Assembly (NCBI GenBank): GCA_021840555.1 | Contig: JAKBXW010000004.1 | Coordinates: 1-44,760 of the forward strand | Origin: Nitrospirota bacterium | GTDB taxonomy: Bacteria > Nitrospirota > Leptospirillia > Leptospirillales > Leptospirillaceae | Reading direction: 5' to 3' | DNA length: 44,760 nucleotides | Shown: piece after piece, positions 14,875 to 24,231 of the stretch | How the letters are laid out: each line of letters opens with the position of its first letter | How positions within the stretch are numbered: the first letter of the stretch is position 1 | The notes under the pieces: model-generated | The model's database searches: none | The model's input: the letters and a program-made list of their open reading frames with translations, nothing else | Told to the model about the DNA's origin: nothing | Program-made: the position numbers and the translations under genes

Positions 14875-15718
14875 CGCCGCTCCCTTGGATGGACTGGAGA
14901 ACGCGACGGACCTGGAAGGCGATATCGGGACGGTGGGTCCTGAACAGCGAGGCCCCATGGAGGGTGCACCAGGCCATGACGGCGGCCGTAGGGATGTCTC
15001 GTTCCTCCGGGGAAAGGGGATGCGCCGCATCGTCCAGGAATCGCTTTCTGGACGGGGCTATCAGAAGGAGTTCCTTTCCGGAAAGGGAGTCCATGTGTCG
15101 AAGAAGGGTGAAGTTGTCTTCGGCCGTTTTTCCAAACCCCAGACCAGGATCGAAGATAAGGCGGTCCCGCGCGATTCCGGATTGTTCCAGGCTGGATGCC
15201 CGCTCCGAAAAAAAATCCCGAACATCGGTCAAGACATCCTTGTAGAAGGGCGCGTTCTGCATCGTTTCGGGGGTTCCCTTCATGTGCATGACAACGGCCA
15301 TGATCTCCGGATTGGCCCGAAGGATGGCGGAAAAGCCCGGATCTCTGAGGCCTCCGATATCGTTGATAAGGGTGGCCCCGTATGGGATGGCCTCGCGAAA
15401 AATCTCGGGACGACGCGTATCGATGGAAAGAGGGACCGGAATCCCTTCCAGGGCTTCGATGGCAGGAAAGAGTCGGGATCGTTCCTCCTCCTGGGAGATG
15501 AAACGGGAACCGGGTCGGGTGGATTCGGCCCCTATGTCGAGGATCTGGGCTCCCGCCTCGATCAATCGGAATGCCCGATCCCTCAGGGAGAAATTCCCGG
15601 ACAAGAGACCGTCCCCCGAAAAAGAATCGGGGGTCATGTTGATGACCCCCATGATGAGCGGGAGACGCCCCTCCCTTCTCGCGTTTCTAAGAAGTTCCCG
15701 GAGGTCAGCCCGTGGCAT
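14867..15718 (-). CDS. folP: Dihydropteroate synthase FolP
   Basis: FolP joins 6-hydroxymethyl-dihydropterin pyrophosphate to p-aminobenzoate in folate synthesis and is the sulfonamide target. The 283 residues carry all signatures: [64 protein letters not shown] and [10 protein letters not shown] near the C-terminal side. Its start overlaps the ftsH stop by 14 bases and its end overlaps cdaA by eight, so it sits in one tight transcription unit. The order ftsH-folP-cdaA resembles that of several other phyla. Confidence 0.96.
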   Translation of the reverse strand: MPRADLRELLRNARREGRLPLIMGVINMTPDSFSGDGLLSGNFSLRDRAFRLIEAGAQILDIGAESTRPGSRFISQEEERSRLFPAIEALEGIPVPLSIDTRRPEIFREAIPYGATLINDIGGLRDPGFSAILRANPEIMAVVMHMKGTPETMQNAPFYKDVLTDVRDFFSERASSLEQSGIARDRLIFDPGLGFGKTAEDNFTLLRHMDSLSGKELLLIAPSRKRFLDDAAHPLSPEERDIPTAAVMAWCTLHGASLFRTHRPDIAFQVRRVLQSIQGSGGG

Positions 15719-17504
15719 TGGCCGCCTGGATGAGGGCGTCGATCTGGGGAGAATCGAGCGTTTCCTTTTCCAGGAGAGCTTCCGCGATGCTGTGCAGCGC
15801 CTTCAAATGGGTGGATATCAGGCTTTTAGCTTTGGCATAGGCATCGAAAATGATACCGCTCACCTCGCGATCGATATCGATCGCGGTTGATTCGCTGTAA
15901 TCCCTGCGCTGAAACATCTCCCGCCCCAGAAATATTTCGTCGTTTTTCTGGGCGAAGGTGATGGGGCCGAGCTTGTCACTCATCCCCCATTCGCAAACCA
16001 TTTTTCTCGCCAGATCGGTGGCCCGTTCAATATCGTTTCCGGCTCCAGTCGTGATGGATTTCGTCACGAGCTCTTCCGCGACCCGGCCTCCCATGAGAAT
16101 GGCGATGTTGTTCAGCAGAAAGTCCTTCCCATAGGTGTACCGATCGTCGGTGGGAAGCTGCTGTGTGACGCCGAGCGCCCGGCCCCTGGGGATGATCGAG
16201 ACCTTGTGAACAGGGTCCGTTCCCGGAAGGAGTTTCGCAACAAGCGTATGGCCGGCTTCATGAAAGGCTGTCACGCGCTTTTCGTCCTCGGTGATGAGGA
16301 TGGATTTGCGTTCGACCCCCATGAGGACCTTGTCCTTGGCATCTTCGAACTCGCTCATTTCCACGACTTTTTTATCGCGGCGGGCGGCCAGGAGCGCCGC
16401 TTCGTTGACCAGGTTCGCAAGGTCGGCTCCTGAAAAGCCGGGGGTCCCACGGGCGACCGTCTCAAGGTTGACGGAGGAGTCGAGCGGGATCTTTTTCGTG
16501 TGGACTTCGAGGATCTTGATCCGGCCCTTGAGGTCGGGTTTCCCGACAATAATCTGTCGATCGAAGCGTCCGGGGCGGAGGAGCGCCGGGTCGAGAACGT
16601 CCGGCCTGTTGGTCGCGGCGATCAGGATGACCCCCTCATTGCTTTCGAACCCGTCCATCTCGACGAGGAGTTGGTTCAGGGTCTGTTCGCGTTCGTCGTG
16701 GCCCCCTCCGAGGCCAGCGCCCCGGTGGCGTCCAACGGCATCGATTTCGTCGATGAAAATGATGCAGGGGGCATTTTTCTTTCCCTGTTCGAAAAGATCC
16801 CGGACGCGGGAAGCACCGACTCCGACGAACATTTCAACGAAGTCCGAGCCGCTGATATGAAAGAAGGGGACATCGGCCTCCCCCGCGATCGCCTTGGCGA
16901 GCAGGGTCTTGCCGGTCCCGGGAGGACCGACGACGAGCACGCCTTTGGGAATATGTCCACCCAGCCTCTGGAACTTGGAGGGATCCTTGAGGAATTCGAC
17001 GATCTCGAAAACCTCTTCTTTCGCCTCGTCGACACCTGCAACGTCCGCAAAGGTAATCTTCTTCTTGTCCTCGGTCATCATCTTGGCCCTGGATTTTCCG
17101 AAGGACATGGCCTTGTTTCCCCCGGTCTGCATCTGCCGCATGAAAAAGACCCAGAGAAGGACGAGGACGATGATCGGTCCCCAGGAGATGAGGAGGCTCA
17201 TGTACCAGGGGCTCTCGCCGGGAGGAATGGCGATGATCCTGACATTGCGCTTCTGAAGCTCCTCGACGAGATGCGGATCGTTGGCGGCATAGGTTTGGAA
17301 ATGGGATCCGTCCTTCATCACGCCATTGATATGGTTCCGCTTGATTGTCACTTCGCTGATCTGGTTCATTTCAAGCTTTGAAATGAAATCCGAGTAGATC
17401 AGGTTCTGGGATGTGGGCTGGCGGAACTGAAACATGTCAAAGACAAGAAAAACGACGATTCCGATGATCAACCAGAGGGCAAGATTCTTGTAGAACGGCT
17501 TCAT
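15705..17504 (-). CDS. ftsH: ATP-dependent zinc metalloprotease FtsH
   Basis: FtsH is the membrane-anchored AAA+ protease that extracts and degrades damaged membrane and short-lived cytosolic proteins. From the ATG at 17504 (AAGGAGG upstream) it has 599 residues; the TTG one codon earlier is also possible. Helix 1 is at about 8-24, a periplasmic domain at 28-100, and helix 2 at 101-122. Walker A GPPGTGKT is at 193-200, Walker [16 protein letters not shown] and the second region of homology [20 protein letters not shown] follow, and HEAGH is the zinc-binding protease site. A 115-bp gap to hpt upstream should hold its promoter. The organism therefore has both FtsH and the UBact proteasome. Confidence 0.97.
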   Translation of the reverse strand: MKPFYKNLALWLIIGIVVFLVFDMFQFRQPTSQNLIYSDFISKLEMNQISEVTIKRNHINGVMKDGSHFQTYAANDPHLVEELQKRNVRIIAIPPGESPWYMSLLISWGPIIVLVLLWVFFMRQMQTGGNKAMSFGKSRAKMMTEDKKKITFADVAGVDEAKEEVFEIVEFLKDPSKFQRLGGHIPKGVLVVGPPGTGKTLLAKAIAGEADVPFFHISGSDFVEMFVGVGASRVRDLFEQGKKNAPCIIFIDEIDAVGRHRGAGLGGGHDEREQTLNQLLVEMDGFESNEGVILIAATNRPDVLDPALLRPGRFDRQIIVGKPDLKGRIKILEVHTKKIPLDSSVNLETVARGTPGFSGADLANLVNEAALLAARRDKKVVEMSEFEDAKDKVLMGVERKSILITEDEKRVTAFHEAGHTLVAKLLPGTDPVHKVSIIPRGRALGVTQQLPTDDRYTYGKDFLLNNIAILMGGRVAEELVTKSITTGAGNDIERATDLARKMVCEWGMSDKLGPITFAQKNDEIFLGREMFQRRDYSESTAIDIDREVSGIIFDAYAKAKSLISTHLKALHSIAEALLEKETLDSPQIDALIQAANATG

Positions 17505-17619
17505 CAACAGATTCCTCCTTCAAGGGGTGCGATTTCTGATTCTAGCATGGAGCCTACCCCTCTTCAATCGGATTTTGTGAAAAATCCGGCAAGGAGAAAG
17601 GGTTCCTCGGACCCTGGGA

Positions 17620-18147
17620 TCAGGATGTCTGATCGAGGACGGCGATGAAGGGGAGAGTCCGGTACTTGTTCTTGTAATCAAGCCCGTAACCGATGACGAA
17701 ACGGTTCGGAATGGAAAATCCGGTATAGTCCGGTGAAAATGAGACTTCCCTGCCTCCTGTCTTGTCGAGAAGTGCGCAAAAACGGACGCTTTCGGGATGG
17801 TGCCGGGAGAGGACATCCATGATGAGCGTGGCGGTTTTTCCGGAGTCGACGATATCCTCGATCACCAGCACATCGGTCCCCCTCAGGTTTAGGGATGGCT
17901 CTGACAGAAGTCTGGTCGTCCCTGTTCCGTCCGCAGAAGGAGCGGAGGATGTCATCATGAAGTCGATCTGGGCGGGAATGCCGATCGATCGCGCAAGATC
18001 GGCGGTAAAGGCGAAGGCTCCCTTCAGGATTCCGATCAGAACCAGATTCTTCCCTTCATAGTCCCGGGTTATCCTCAGGCCGAGCTCTCGAATCCGGTGG
18101 ACAATTTCTTCCTGGGTAATCAGGGGTCTTCCAAAAATTTTTTCCAC
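17620..18147 (-). CDS. hpt: Hypoxanthine/guanine phosphoribosyltransferase
   Basis: Hpt salvages hypoxanthine and guanine with PRPP. The likely start is the GTG at 18147, which gives VEKIFGRPLITQEEIVHRI and 175 residues, the family norm, and overlaps the end of tilS by 28 bases. The PRPP-binding signature is VLVIEDIVDSGKTATLIMDVL, with ILKGAFAFTADLARSI before it and the C-terminal FVIGYGLDYKNKYRTLPFIAVL typical of bacterial Hpt. The tilS-hpt-ftsH order is a conserved arrangement, well known in Firmicutes. Confidence 0.95.
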   Translation of the reverse strand: MEKIFGRPLITQEEIVHRIRELGLRITRDYEGKNLVLIGILKGAFAFTADLARSIGIPAQIDFMMTSSAPSADGTGTTRLLSEPSLNLRGTDVLVIEDIVDSGKTATLIMDVLSRHHPESVRFCALLDKTGGREVSFSPDYTGFSIPNRFVIGYGLDYKNKYRTLPFIAVLDQTS

Positions 18148-19613
18148 TCGGATCTCTCCCGCGACTGATAGGTTAATGCGACTTCCGTCCCTGAGCCGGT
18201 TTCCGGCAGGCAGCCTGTTCTGTCGAGGATTCCCGGGATCCAGATGGCCAGCGAGCCCCTGCAAAGCACTGGGAGAATGAACTTTCTGTAGGTGGTCATC
18301 GGTCGATCCTTCCATAAGGCAGAAACGGTGGGCGGGGCATTGTCATCCTCCCCAGGAAAGACCCGCTGACCCGAATCCCAGTAACGGAAAAAAAGTGATG
18401 ACCCAGTATCCGTGACGGCAGGAATGGAGACGAAGGTTCTTGCGCCAGGCCGGGTCCGGTGCGGGTCCGGCACTCTCTCCACCGGTTTCCGGTCCACGAT
18501 CAGAACTCCGCCGCGTGGTGGGAAAATCGTCAGGGTTGTCGAACCTTCCGGCAGAATCGAAGGGCTTAAATCGTATCGCCATTTTTCCGTTTCAGGGTAC
18601 TTGTATACCAGATCCGCTCTTCCGAAGACAAGACTCAGAACCCATCCCTTGCCCAGGGGGAAATTACGGAGAGGCTTCTCCGGGTCGCTCTGTTCGAGAG
18701 AACGCAGCAGATTCCTTTCGTGCGGGATCGGCAAGCCGTGAAGGCTTTGCCGATTGAGAAGAGAACGGAGAAAAAATCCCTGGGCGGACGGGCGCATCGA
18801 GTGGTACAGAAAAAGGGAAAACCGGATGTGGCCGGGATATTCATCCTCGCAGAGAAGAGGTGGGGAAATCGTGGGAAGGGATGTTTCCCGCTCCATGAGC
18901 GAGGCCAGATGGCCGAGGTGGCGTGTGCCCTCCGGGGGAAAAAACCGGTCGATCTCTTTCCGAAGCGTCAGGCGTATCCGGTTTCTGAGATGTTTTGGAT
19001 CCGTGTTTGCCGGATCCTCCCGGTAGGGTATCCCGGCCCCTTCCAGTGCCAGCCGTATTTCCTGACGGTCGAACGCAAGCAGGGGACGGAAGATTCTCCC
19101 GCGGCTTTCCGGTGCGATTCCGATCAGGGATCTCGGTCCGCCCCCCCTGAAAAGGTTGGCGAGGATCGTTTCGATCCGGTCGTCCAGCTGATGTCCGAGA
19201 AAGAGGGCCGCATGAGGATGGGCCAAGAGAAATCCATCGAAAAATGCGTGCCGCTCCTGACGCAAGACTGTTTCGGAGAGTTCCGGGCGGGAGAGGTCGG
19301 ATGAGGAGGACTCTCCGGAGTGGAAGCGAAATCCCATCCTTTCAGCCAGGCTTCTTACGAAAGAGAGATCCTCCGCGTTCCTGTCCCGGTCGGTGTGATG
19401 GTTGAAGTGAAGGAGGGTGGTTCTGACTGACTGCGGGGCGAGCCGGCTCAGAATCTGGCAAAGAAGGACCGAGTCTCCTCCTCCGGATACGGCCACGGCC
19501 CATTCCGTGAAGCGGGGAGGGGAGTCGTTCCCGGTCAGAAGGCTGTGGCGTAAAAGAAAGTCCCGGATTCCTGTCTCAAAGGGGGCGAGGGGATCCGGTG
19601 AAAGGTTGATCAT
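18120..19613 (-). CDS. tilS: tRNA(Ile)-lysidine synthetase TilS
   Basis: TilS adds lysine to C34 of tRNA-Ile(CAU), so that it reads AUA. From the ATG at 19613 (AGGAAG eight bases upstream) it has 497 residues. The PP-loop WAVAVSGGGDSVLL binds ATP. LHFNHHTDRDRNAEDLSFVRSLAERMGFRFH and LGHQLDDRIETILANLFRGGGPRSLIGI are the standard catalytic-domain blocks, and REDPANTDPKHLRNRIR is the conserved lysine/AMP loop. The C-terminal region is more divergent and includes a substrate-binding subdomain. It overlaps both ribF (by 38 bases) and hpt. Confidence 0.92.
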   Translation of the reverse strand: MINLSPDPLAPFETGIRDFLLRHSLLTGNDSPPRFTEWAVAVSGGGDSVLLCQILSRLAPQSVRTTLLHFNHHTDRDRNAEDLSFVRSLAERMGFRFHSGESSSSDLSRPELSETVLRQERHAFFDGFLLAHPHAALFLGHQLDDRIETILANLFRGGGPRSLIGIAPESRGRIFRPLLAFDRQEIRLALEGAGIPYREDPANTDPKHLRNRIRLTLRKEIDRFFPPEGTRHLGHLASLMERETSLPTISPPLLCEDEYPGHIRFSLFLYHSMRPSAQGFFLRSLLNRQSLHGLPIPHERNLLRSLEQSDPEKPLRNFPLGKGWVLSLVFGRADLVYKYPETEKWRYDLSPSILPEGSTTLTIFPPRGGVLIVDRKPVERVPDPHRTRPGARTFVSIPAVTDTGSSLFFRYWDSGQRVFPGEDDNAPPTVSALWKDRPMTTYRKFILPVLCRGSLAIWIPGILDRTGCLPETGSGTEVALTYQSRERSEWKKFLEDP

Positions 19614-20541
19614 GGAGAAGCTTCCTCGCTTTATCGACATCCGCCGCGATCTGGAGCTTGAGAGCCTCGACGCTGGCGAAGGATCGCTCTCCCCGGATTC
19701 TGTTAAAGAAGAGCACTGTATGCCACTCGCCGTAACAGTTTTTGTCGAAATTGAAGAGATGGGTTTCGACCACGGGGCGGTGGGTCCCGAAAGTGGGTTT
19801 TGTTCCTATGTAGGTGGCCCCGTCGAGAAATCGTCCTCCAATCAGGGTCCGTGTGGCATATACGCCAGGGGGTGGGATGAGGCGGTGGTCTGGGGGAATC
19901 AGGTTCAGTGTGGGGAATCCGAGATCACGACCCCTTTTTTCGCCCTCGGAAACGGGACCCGACACCTCGATGGGGCGGGTCAGAAGCCGGTTGGCCTCTG
20001 CGATCTCTCCGTGGTCGATGGCTTTGCGGATTCGGGAGCTAGAGACCCGTCCTCCCATGTCCGCATAAGGGGGAACGGCGGAGACGGTCACTCCGAGCGG
20101 GGAAAGAATCCGGGACAGGTCGTCGATGGAGCCCGTACGGCCGTGGCCGAACCGGAATCCCTCTCCGACGATGAGGAGAACGGGATGAAAAAGGTCCCAG
20201 AGTATGGAAAGGGTGAATTCTTCGGGGGAGAGCATCTGGATGGACTTGTCGAAGGTCAGGATGGCCAGGATGTCCAGTCCGAGATCAGCCAGGACTTTTT
20301 CTTTTTGTTCCGGAGACATGATCATGCGGAAAGGGGATTCCGGCGACAGGAAAAAGAGTGGATGGGGATCAAAGGTCAAAAGGAGGGCCGGAACATGTCT
20401 TGTTCGGGCGTTATCCATTAGCTGTTTCAGGAGAAACTGGTGACCTGCATGAACGCCGTCAAAGTTTCCGATGGTGATGGCGTGGGGACCCGGTGGAATG
20501 AGATTGCGCAGGGATTCCCGTGTTCCCCTGAAAGTTTTCAT
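19576..20541 (-). CDS. ribF: Bifunctional riboflavin kinase / FMN adenylyltransferase RibF
   Basis: RibF makes FMN and then FAD from riboflavin. The 321 residues comprise an N-terminal nucleotidyltransferase with ITIGNFDGVHAGHQFLL (HxGH-type), IVGEGFRFGHGRTGS and SSSRIRKAI. The C-terminal flavokinase has GRDLGFPTLNL, PPPGVYATRT and ETHLFNFDKNCYGEWHTVLFFNRIRGERSF. The start ATG overlaps the hemB stop by four bases. FAD and FMN supply suits neighbouring flavoproteins, but the operon position is probably just housekeeping. Confidence 0.95.
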   Translation of the reverse strand: MKTFRGTRESLRNLIPPGPHAITIGNFDGVHAGHQFLLKQLMDNARTRHVPALLLTFDPHPLFFLSPESPFRMIMSPEQKEKVLADLGLDILAILTFDKSIQMLSPEEFTLSILWDLFHPVLLIVGEGFRFGHGRTGSIDDLSRILSPLGVTVSAVPPYADMGGRVSSSRIRKAIDHGEIAEANRLLTRPIEVSGPVSEGEKRGRDLGFPTLNLIPPDHRLIPPPGVYATRTLIGGRFLDGATYIGTKPTFGTHRPVVETHLFNFDKNCYGEWHTVLFFNRIRGERSFASVEALKLQIAADVDKARKLLHDQPFTGSPRPL

Positions 20542-21518
20542 GGCCGGCGTTGAAGGAGCTTGGCAGCCGGAACGGCGAAATAGGTGACGATCATCTGGGC
20601 CCCCGCCCGGCGGATGGCCGTGAGCGATTCGATCATCACCCTGTCCTGGTCGATCCAGCCATTCTGTCCCGCCGCGCAGATCATGGCGTATTCCCCGCTC
20701 ACCTGGTAGGCGGCGATCGGCAGGTCCGAGGATCCTGCCACCCTGGCAATGATGTCAAGGTAGGCCAAGGCCGGCTTGACCATCAGGATGTCGGCTCCTT
20801 CCTCTGCATCGAGACGGGCTTCCCTGAGGGCATCCTTGATGCCCCGGTAATCCATCTGGTAAGAGGCGCGGTCTCCGAACTGTGGACCCGACATCATGGC
20901 ATCCCGGAAGGGGCCATAAAGTCCGGATGCGTACTTCACGGCGTAGGACAGAATGAGGGTATCGGAAAAGGCATTCCGGTCGAGCGTTGTACGAATGGCG
21001 AGAACCCTTCCGTCCATCATGTCCGAGGGGGCGACGATGTCGGCCCCCGCCTGGGCATGGAGAAGAGCCATGGCTGAAAGAACGTCAAGGGTGGGGTCGT
21101 TCTCGATCCTTTCTCCGCAGACGAGGCCGCAGTGTCCATGCGTCGTGTATTCGTCGATGCATATATCCGTCATGACGACAAAGTCGGGATAAGTTGCGCG
21201 GATGAGTCCGATGGCCTGCGGCACCGGTCCGTCCGGATTCAGGGCCTCCGATCCGTTTTCGTCCTTTCTTTCGGGAATTCCGAAAAGAAGGACGGACCGG
21301 ATCCCCGCCGTCCAGGCCTCCTCAAGGGCTTCGGGAAGTCTGTCCAGGGAATAACGGTAGACTCCCGGCATCGATGAAATCGGCTCCTTGCGGTTGTGGC
21401 CGAAGGTCACGAAGAGAGGAAGAATCATGTGCTCGGGAGAGAGATCCACTTCGCGCACAAGATTTCTGATGGTGGCCGAATTTCTGAGTCGCCTCGGACG
21501 TTCTAGGGGATGGCTCAC
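20538..21518 (-). CDS. hemB: Delta-aminolevulinic acid dehydratase HemB
   Basis: HemB condenses two 5-aminolevulinate molecules to porphobilinogen. The 326 residues carry the zinc-site cysteines in MTDICIDEYTTHGHCGLVCGE, the segment GADIVAPSDMMDGRVLAIR, and the Schiff-base lysine region EEGADILMVKPALAYLDII. YQVSGEYAMICAAGQNGWID is also present. The start is GTG, overlapping the cobA-hemD stop (GTGA). The three cysteines point to a zinc-dependent rather than magnesium-only enzyme. Confidence 0.96.
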   Translation of the reverse strand: MSHPLERPRRLRNSATIRNLVREVDLSPEHMILPLFVTFGHNRKEPISSMPGVYRYSLDRLPEALEEAWTAGIRSVLLFGIPERKDENGSEALNPDGPVPQAIGLIRATYPDFVVMTDICIDEYTTHGHCGLVCGERIENDPTLDVLSAMALLHAQAGADIVAPSDMMDGRVLAIRTTLDRNAFSDTLILSYAVKYASGLYGPFRDAMMSGPQFGDRASYQMDYRGIKDALREARLDAEEGADILMVKPALAYLDIIARVAGSSDLPIAAYQVSGEYAMICAAGQNGWIDQDRVMIESLTAIRRAGAQMIVTYFAVPAAKLLQRRP

Positions 21519-23161
21519 GTGGTTACGCGCTCCTCGGAATCAAAGGGATTATTCCCGTGGGAGGGGGACTCCCCCTTGGGGTTCTCTGCGATGCCAGAAT
21601 TATTCCCTATCGGGGAAAGGAAATCCAGTGCGGATTCAATGATGCCCTTTGCCGTCGGGGTCTTGGACTCGATGATCCGTTGGACGTGGGCTTCCGAGAG
21701 GGCGCCTGCGGTTGTGGGTCCGATTGCGAGTGCGGGAATGGTGAGAATTTTCGAATGATGGTCCGGAAAAAGTTTCAGAAGCCCCTGGACAGCCGAAGGA
21801 CTGTAATGAATGACGAGATCGATGGCTCCCTGGTTCAGAAGGGACTCCAGTCTCTCTCTTTTGTAATCGGGAAGGGATGGAAGGTGATTTGCGTAAATCC
21901 CGATCGTCTCCACGGAGAATCCGAGTTTCCGGAGTCCTTCCGGTATCAGCCCGGTCCCCTTGTCTCCCCGGATGATGAGCACGCTTTCGTTGTGAGGCTC
22001 CGGAAAAGAGGCGAAGGTGTCGATGACCCCCTGGCCATGGGAGCTTTCCGGAGTGGAGTCCGGAAAAAGTCCGGCCATTTCGAGGGCCTCGGTGGTGGCC
22101 GGTCCCATGGAAAAGAACCGGATGCCCGCAAGCGAACGGAGGTCAATTTTTTTTTCGCAGAGTTTTCGGAGAAAGTGCCGCACCCCGTTCGGGCTCAAAA
22201 AAACAAGCCAGGAAAACCCGGCCAGGCCGAGAAGCGACGATTCGGCATTTGCGGTTGACTCCGGAACCACGGAAATGGTCGGACAGGATATAACCGTCGC
22301 CCCCAATCCTTCAAGTATGGCCATAAGCTCGGTCGAGCTTTCCCGTTCCCGGGTCAGGAGAATTCTCTTTCCGAAAAGGGGAAGGCGTTGAATCCATGCG
22401 ATCTCGGGACGGAGCGCGACCACTCCGCCGATCAGAAGAGTCACTGGCGGTGTCAGGGGGGTTCGGTCGAGAAATCTGGACAGGTCTCCCAGGGTAGTCT
22501 CGAAGGATTGCTGATCCGGGGTCGTTCCCCATCGGACCAAAAGAACGGGAGTTGTTTCTGAAAGTCCTGCCTGAAGAAGTCTTTTCGCAAGCTGCTTCAT
22601 GAAAAGGACTCCCATCAGAACCACAATCGTCTGATTGGGGCTTGTAAGAGCCGCGACATCCTGGACGGTCCATTTTTCGGGGTTGTCGTGAGCCGTCAGA
22701 ATGATGAGTCTCGAGTTGTGATCCCTGTGGGTGACCGGCACACCGGCGTAAGCTGGAACAGCAATGGTGGAGGAGATTCCGGGGACAACCGAGAAGGGAA
22801 TGCCGGCATTTTTGAGCGCCTGTGCCTCCTCTCCTCCCCGTCCGAAGACAAAGGGATCACCCCCCTTGAGACGAACCACCGTTTTTCCCTTGCGGGCATG
22901 GTCGATCATGATGGCTTCAATTTCCGACTGGGACATCCGGGGATGATTCCGGATCTTTCCCACATCGATCCTCAATGCGTGCGGGGGGGCGAGGTCGAGA
23001 AGCTCGAGGGAAACGAGATGGTCGTAAAGAACCACGTCCGCAGTTCCGAGGAGATGGGCCCCTTTTCTAGAAATCAGACCCGGATCTCCCGGGCCGGCCC
23101 CGACAAGATGGACGCGTGGGAGAATCATTCCAAACTGTTTATTCAGTGTATCCCGGGACAA
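21515..23161 (-). CDS. cobA-hemD: Fusion of uroporphyrinogen-III C-methyltransferase (CobA/SUMT) and uroporphyrinogen-III synthase (HemD)
   Basis: The protein has 548 residues in two enzyme domains. Residues about 14-250 are SUMT: VHLVGAGPGDPGLISRKGA, VVRLKGGDPFVFGRGGEE, VVPGISSTIAVPAYAGVPVTHRD and LMGVLFMKQLA. Residues about 265-520 are HemD: KRILLTREREssTEL (start of the repeated Rossmann-like fold), WLVFLSPNGVRHFL, FSMGPATTEALEMAG, SVLIIRGDKGTGLIPEGL and LVIHYSPSAVQGLL. HemD closes the ring to uroporphyrinogen III and CobA diverts it to precorrin-2 for sirohaem and cobalamin, so the fusion sits exactly at the branch point. The TTG start at 23161 has GAGGAG ten bases upstream; an ATG 11 codons later is possible. 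A low-complexity tail (about 520-548) follows HemD. Confidence 0.94.
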   Translation of the reverse strand: MSRDTLNKQFGMILPRVHLVGAGPGDPGLISRKGAHLLGTADVVLYDHLVSLELLDLAPPHALRIDVGKIRNHPRMSQSEIEAIMIDHARKGKTVVRLKGGDPFVFGRGGEEAQALKNAGIPFSVVPGISSTIAVPAYAGVPVTHRDHNSRLIILTAHDNPEKWTVQDVAALTSPNQTIVVLMGVLFMKQLAKRLLQAGLSETTPVLLVRWGTTPDQQSFETTLGDLSRFLDRTPLTPPVTLLIGGVVALRPEIAWIQRLPLFGKRILLTRERESSTELMAILEGLGATVISCPTISVVPESTANAESSLLGLAGFSWLVFLSPNGVRHFLRKLCEKKIDLRSLAGIRFFSMGPATTEALEMAGLFPDSTPESSHGQGVIDTFASFPEPHNESVLIIRGDKGTGLIPEGLRKLGFSVETIGIYANHLPSLPDYKRERLESLLNQGAIDLVIHYSPSAVQGLLKLFPDHHSKILTIPALAIGPTTAGALSEAHVQRIIESKTPTAKGIIESALDFLSPIGNNSGIAENPKGESPSHGNNPFDSEERVTT

Positions 23162-23283
23162 GGTGTGCGAACTCCTCGCAAATTCAGGCCATGGGGCGTG
23201 AAAAAGTCATCTGACGTCACTATTTCCATTATGCGGGAGGAATTTCAGGTCTTCAAGAGAGAAAATTTGTCAGCAAGAGGACC

Positions 23284-24231
23284 TCAGTGAGGAATGACGG
23301 CATCCAGCAAGGCCTTGCCGCCGCGGTCGAGAAGCCTCTTTCCTGCTTCCTTCCCCAGATTTTCTGCGTGGATGGCCTCGCCAGTGATGGATTCTTCAAG
23401 TAGGGTGGTTCCTTCGGGGTCGAGGACTCTGGCAACGATTTCGATCAGTCCATCCGGGAGGAGGCGGCCATGTGCGGCCAGAGGAAGCTGGCAACCGCCA
23501 TTGAGGGCCGCAAGGACGCCTCTTTCCGCCTGGACGCAGAGAGTCGTCTCCCGATCCGCGATCCGTGCAAGAATGTTTCCGATCCGCCGGTCTTTCTCCC
23601 GATATTCCAGCCCCAGAGCTCCTTGCCCCACGGCCGGCAGGGAAAGTCCGGTCGGAAGAAACTGCCGGATTCTGTCGGTATAGCCCAGTCTGATCAATCC
23701 CGCCGCGGCGAGAATGATGGCATCGACCTGTCCTTCTTCCATCTTCCTGAGGCGCGTTCCGACATTTCCCCGGAGAGACACGAACTCGAGGTCAGAGCGA
23801 AAGTGTCGCAGTTGCGCGATGCGTCGCAGCGACGAGGTCCCGATGCGGGATCCTGGAGGAAGGGATTCCAGGGAGGGATGAAGGACGGAAACGAATGCGT
23901 CCCTTGGATCTTCCCGGGAGAGGATGGCTCCAAGAATGAGCCCCTCCGGCAGAAAAGCGGGAACATCCTTCATGCTGTGAACGGCCAGATCGATGGAGCC
24001 TTCAAGAAGGGCATCCTCGATCTCTTTCACGAAAAGTCCCTTTCCTCCGACCTGGGAAAGTGGGACCGAGAGAATCATGTCTCCGGTAGTCTTTATGATC
24101 TTGAGCTCGCTCGGCATTTCAGCGCTTTTCTCGATCAGCTGAGCCACATGGCGCGCCTGCCAGAGGGCCAGTTCGGAGCCCCGGGTGCCGATTCGAATGG
24201 GAGAGGGATTCACTTCAAATTCTTTTAGCAA
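23284..24231 (-). CDS. hemC: Porphobilinogen deaminase HemC
   Basis: HemC links four porphobilinogens into hydroxymethylbilane. The 315 residues show IRIGTRGSELALWQARHVAQLI at the start. VHSMKDVPAFLPEGLILGAILSREDPRDAFVS and IGTSSLRRIAQLRHFRSDLEFVSLRGNVGTRLRKM follow, then GGCQLPLAAHGRL with the cysteine that carries the dipyrromethane cofactor. The TTG at 24231 overlaps the hemA stop; a GTG at 24213 is an equally possible start. Neither has a strong Shine-Dalgarno site, so translation may depend on coupling to hemA. A 122-nt gap follows before cobA-hemD. Confidence 0.95.
   Translation of the reverse strand: MLKEFEVNPSPIRIGTRGSELALWQARHVAQLIEKSAEMPSELKIIKTTGDMILSVPLSQVGGKGLFVKEIEDALLEGSIDLAVHSMKDVPAFLPEGLILGAILSREDPRDAFVSVLHPSLESLPPGSRIGTSSLRRIAQLRHFRSDLEFVSLRGNVGTRLRKMEEGQVDAIILAAAGLIRLGYTDRIRQFLPTGLSLPAVGQGALGLEYREKDRRIGNILARIADRETTLCVQAERGVLAALNGGCQLPLAAHGRLLPDGLIEIVARVLDPEGTTLLEESITGEAIHAENLGKEAGKRLLDRGGKALLDAVIPH

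Noticed and set aside
16206-17381. Several plus-strand frames opposite ftsH
   Set aside because: They are mirror images of the highly conserved AAA+ and protease motifs on the minus strand.
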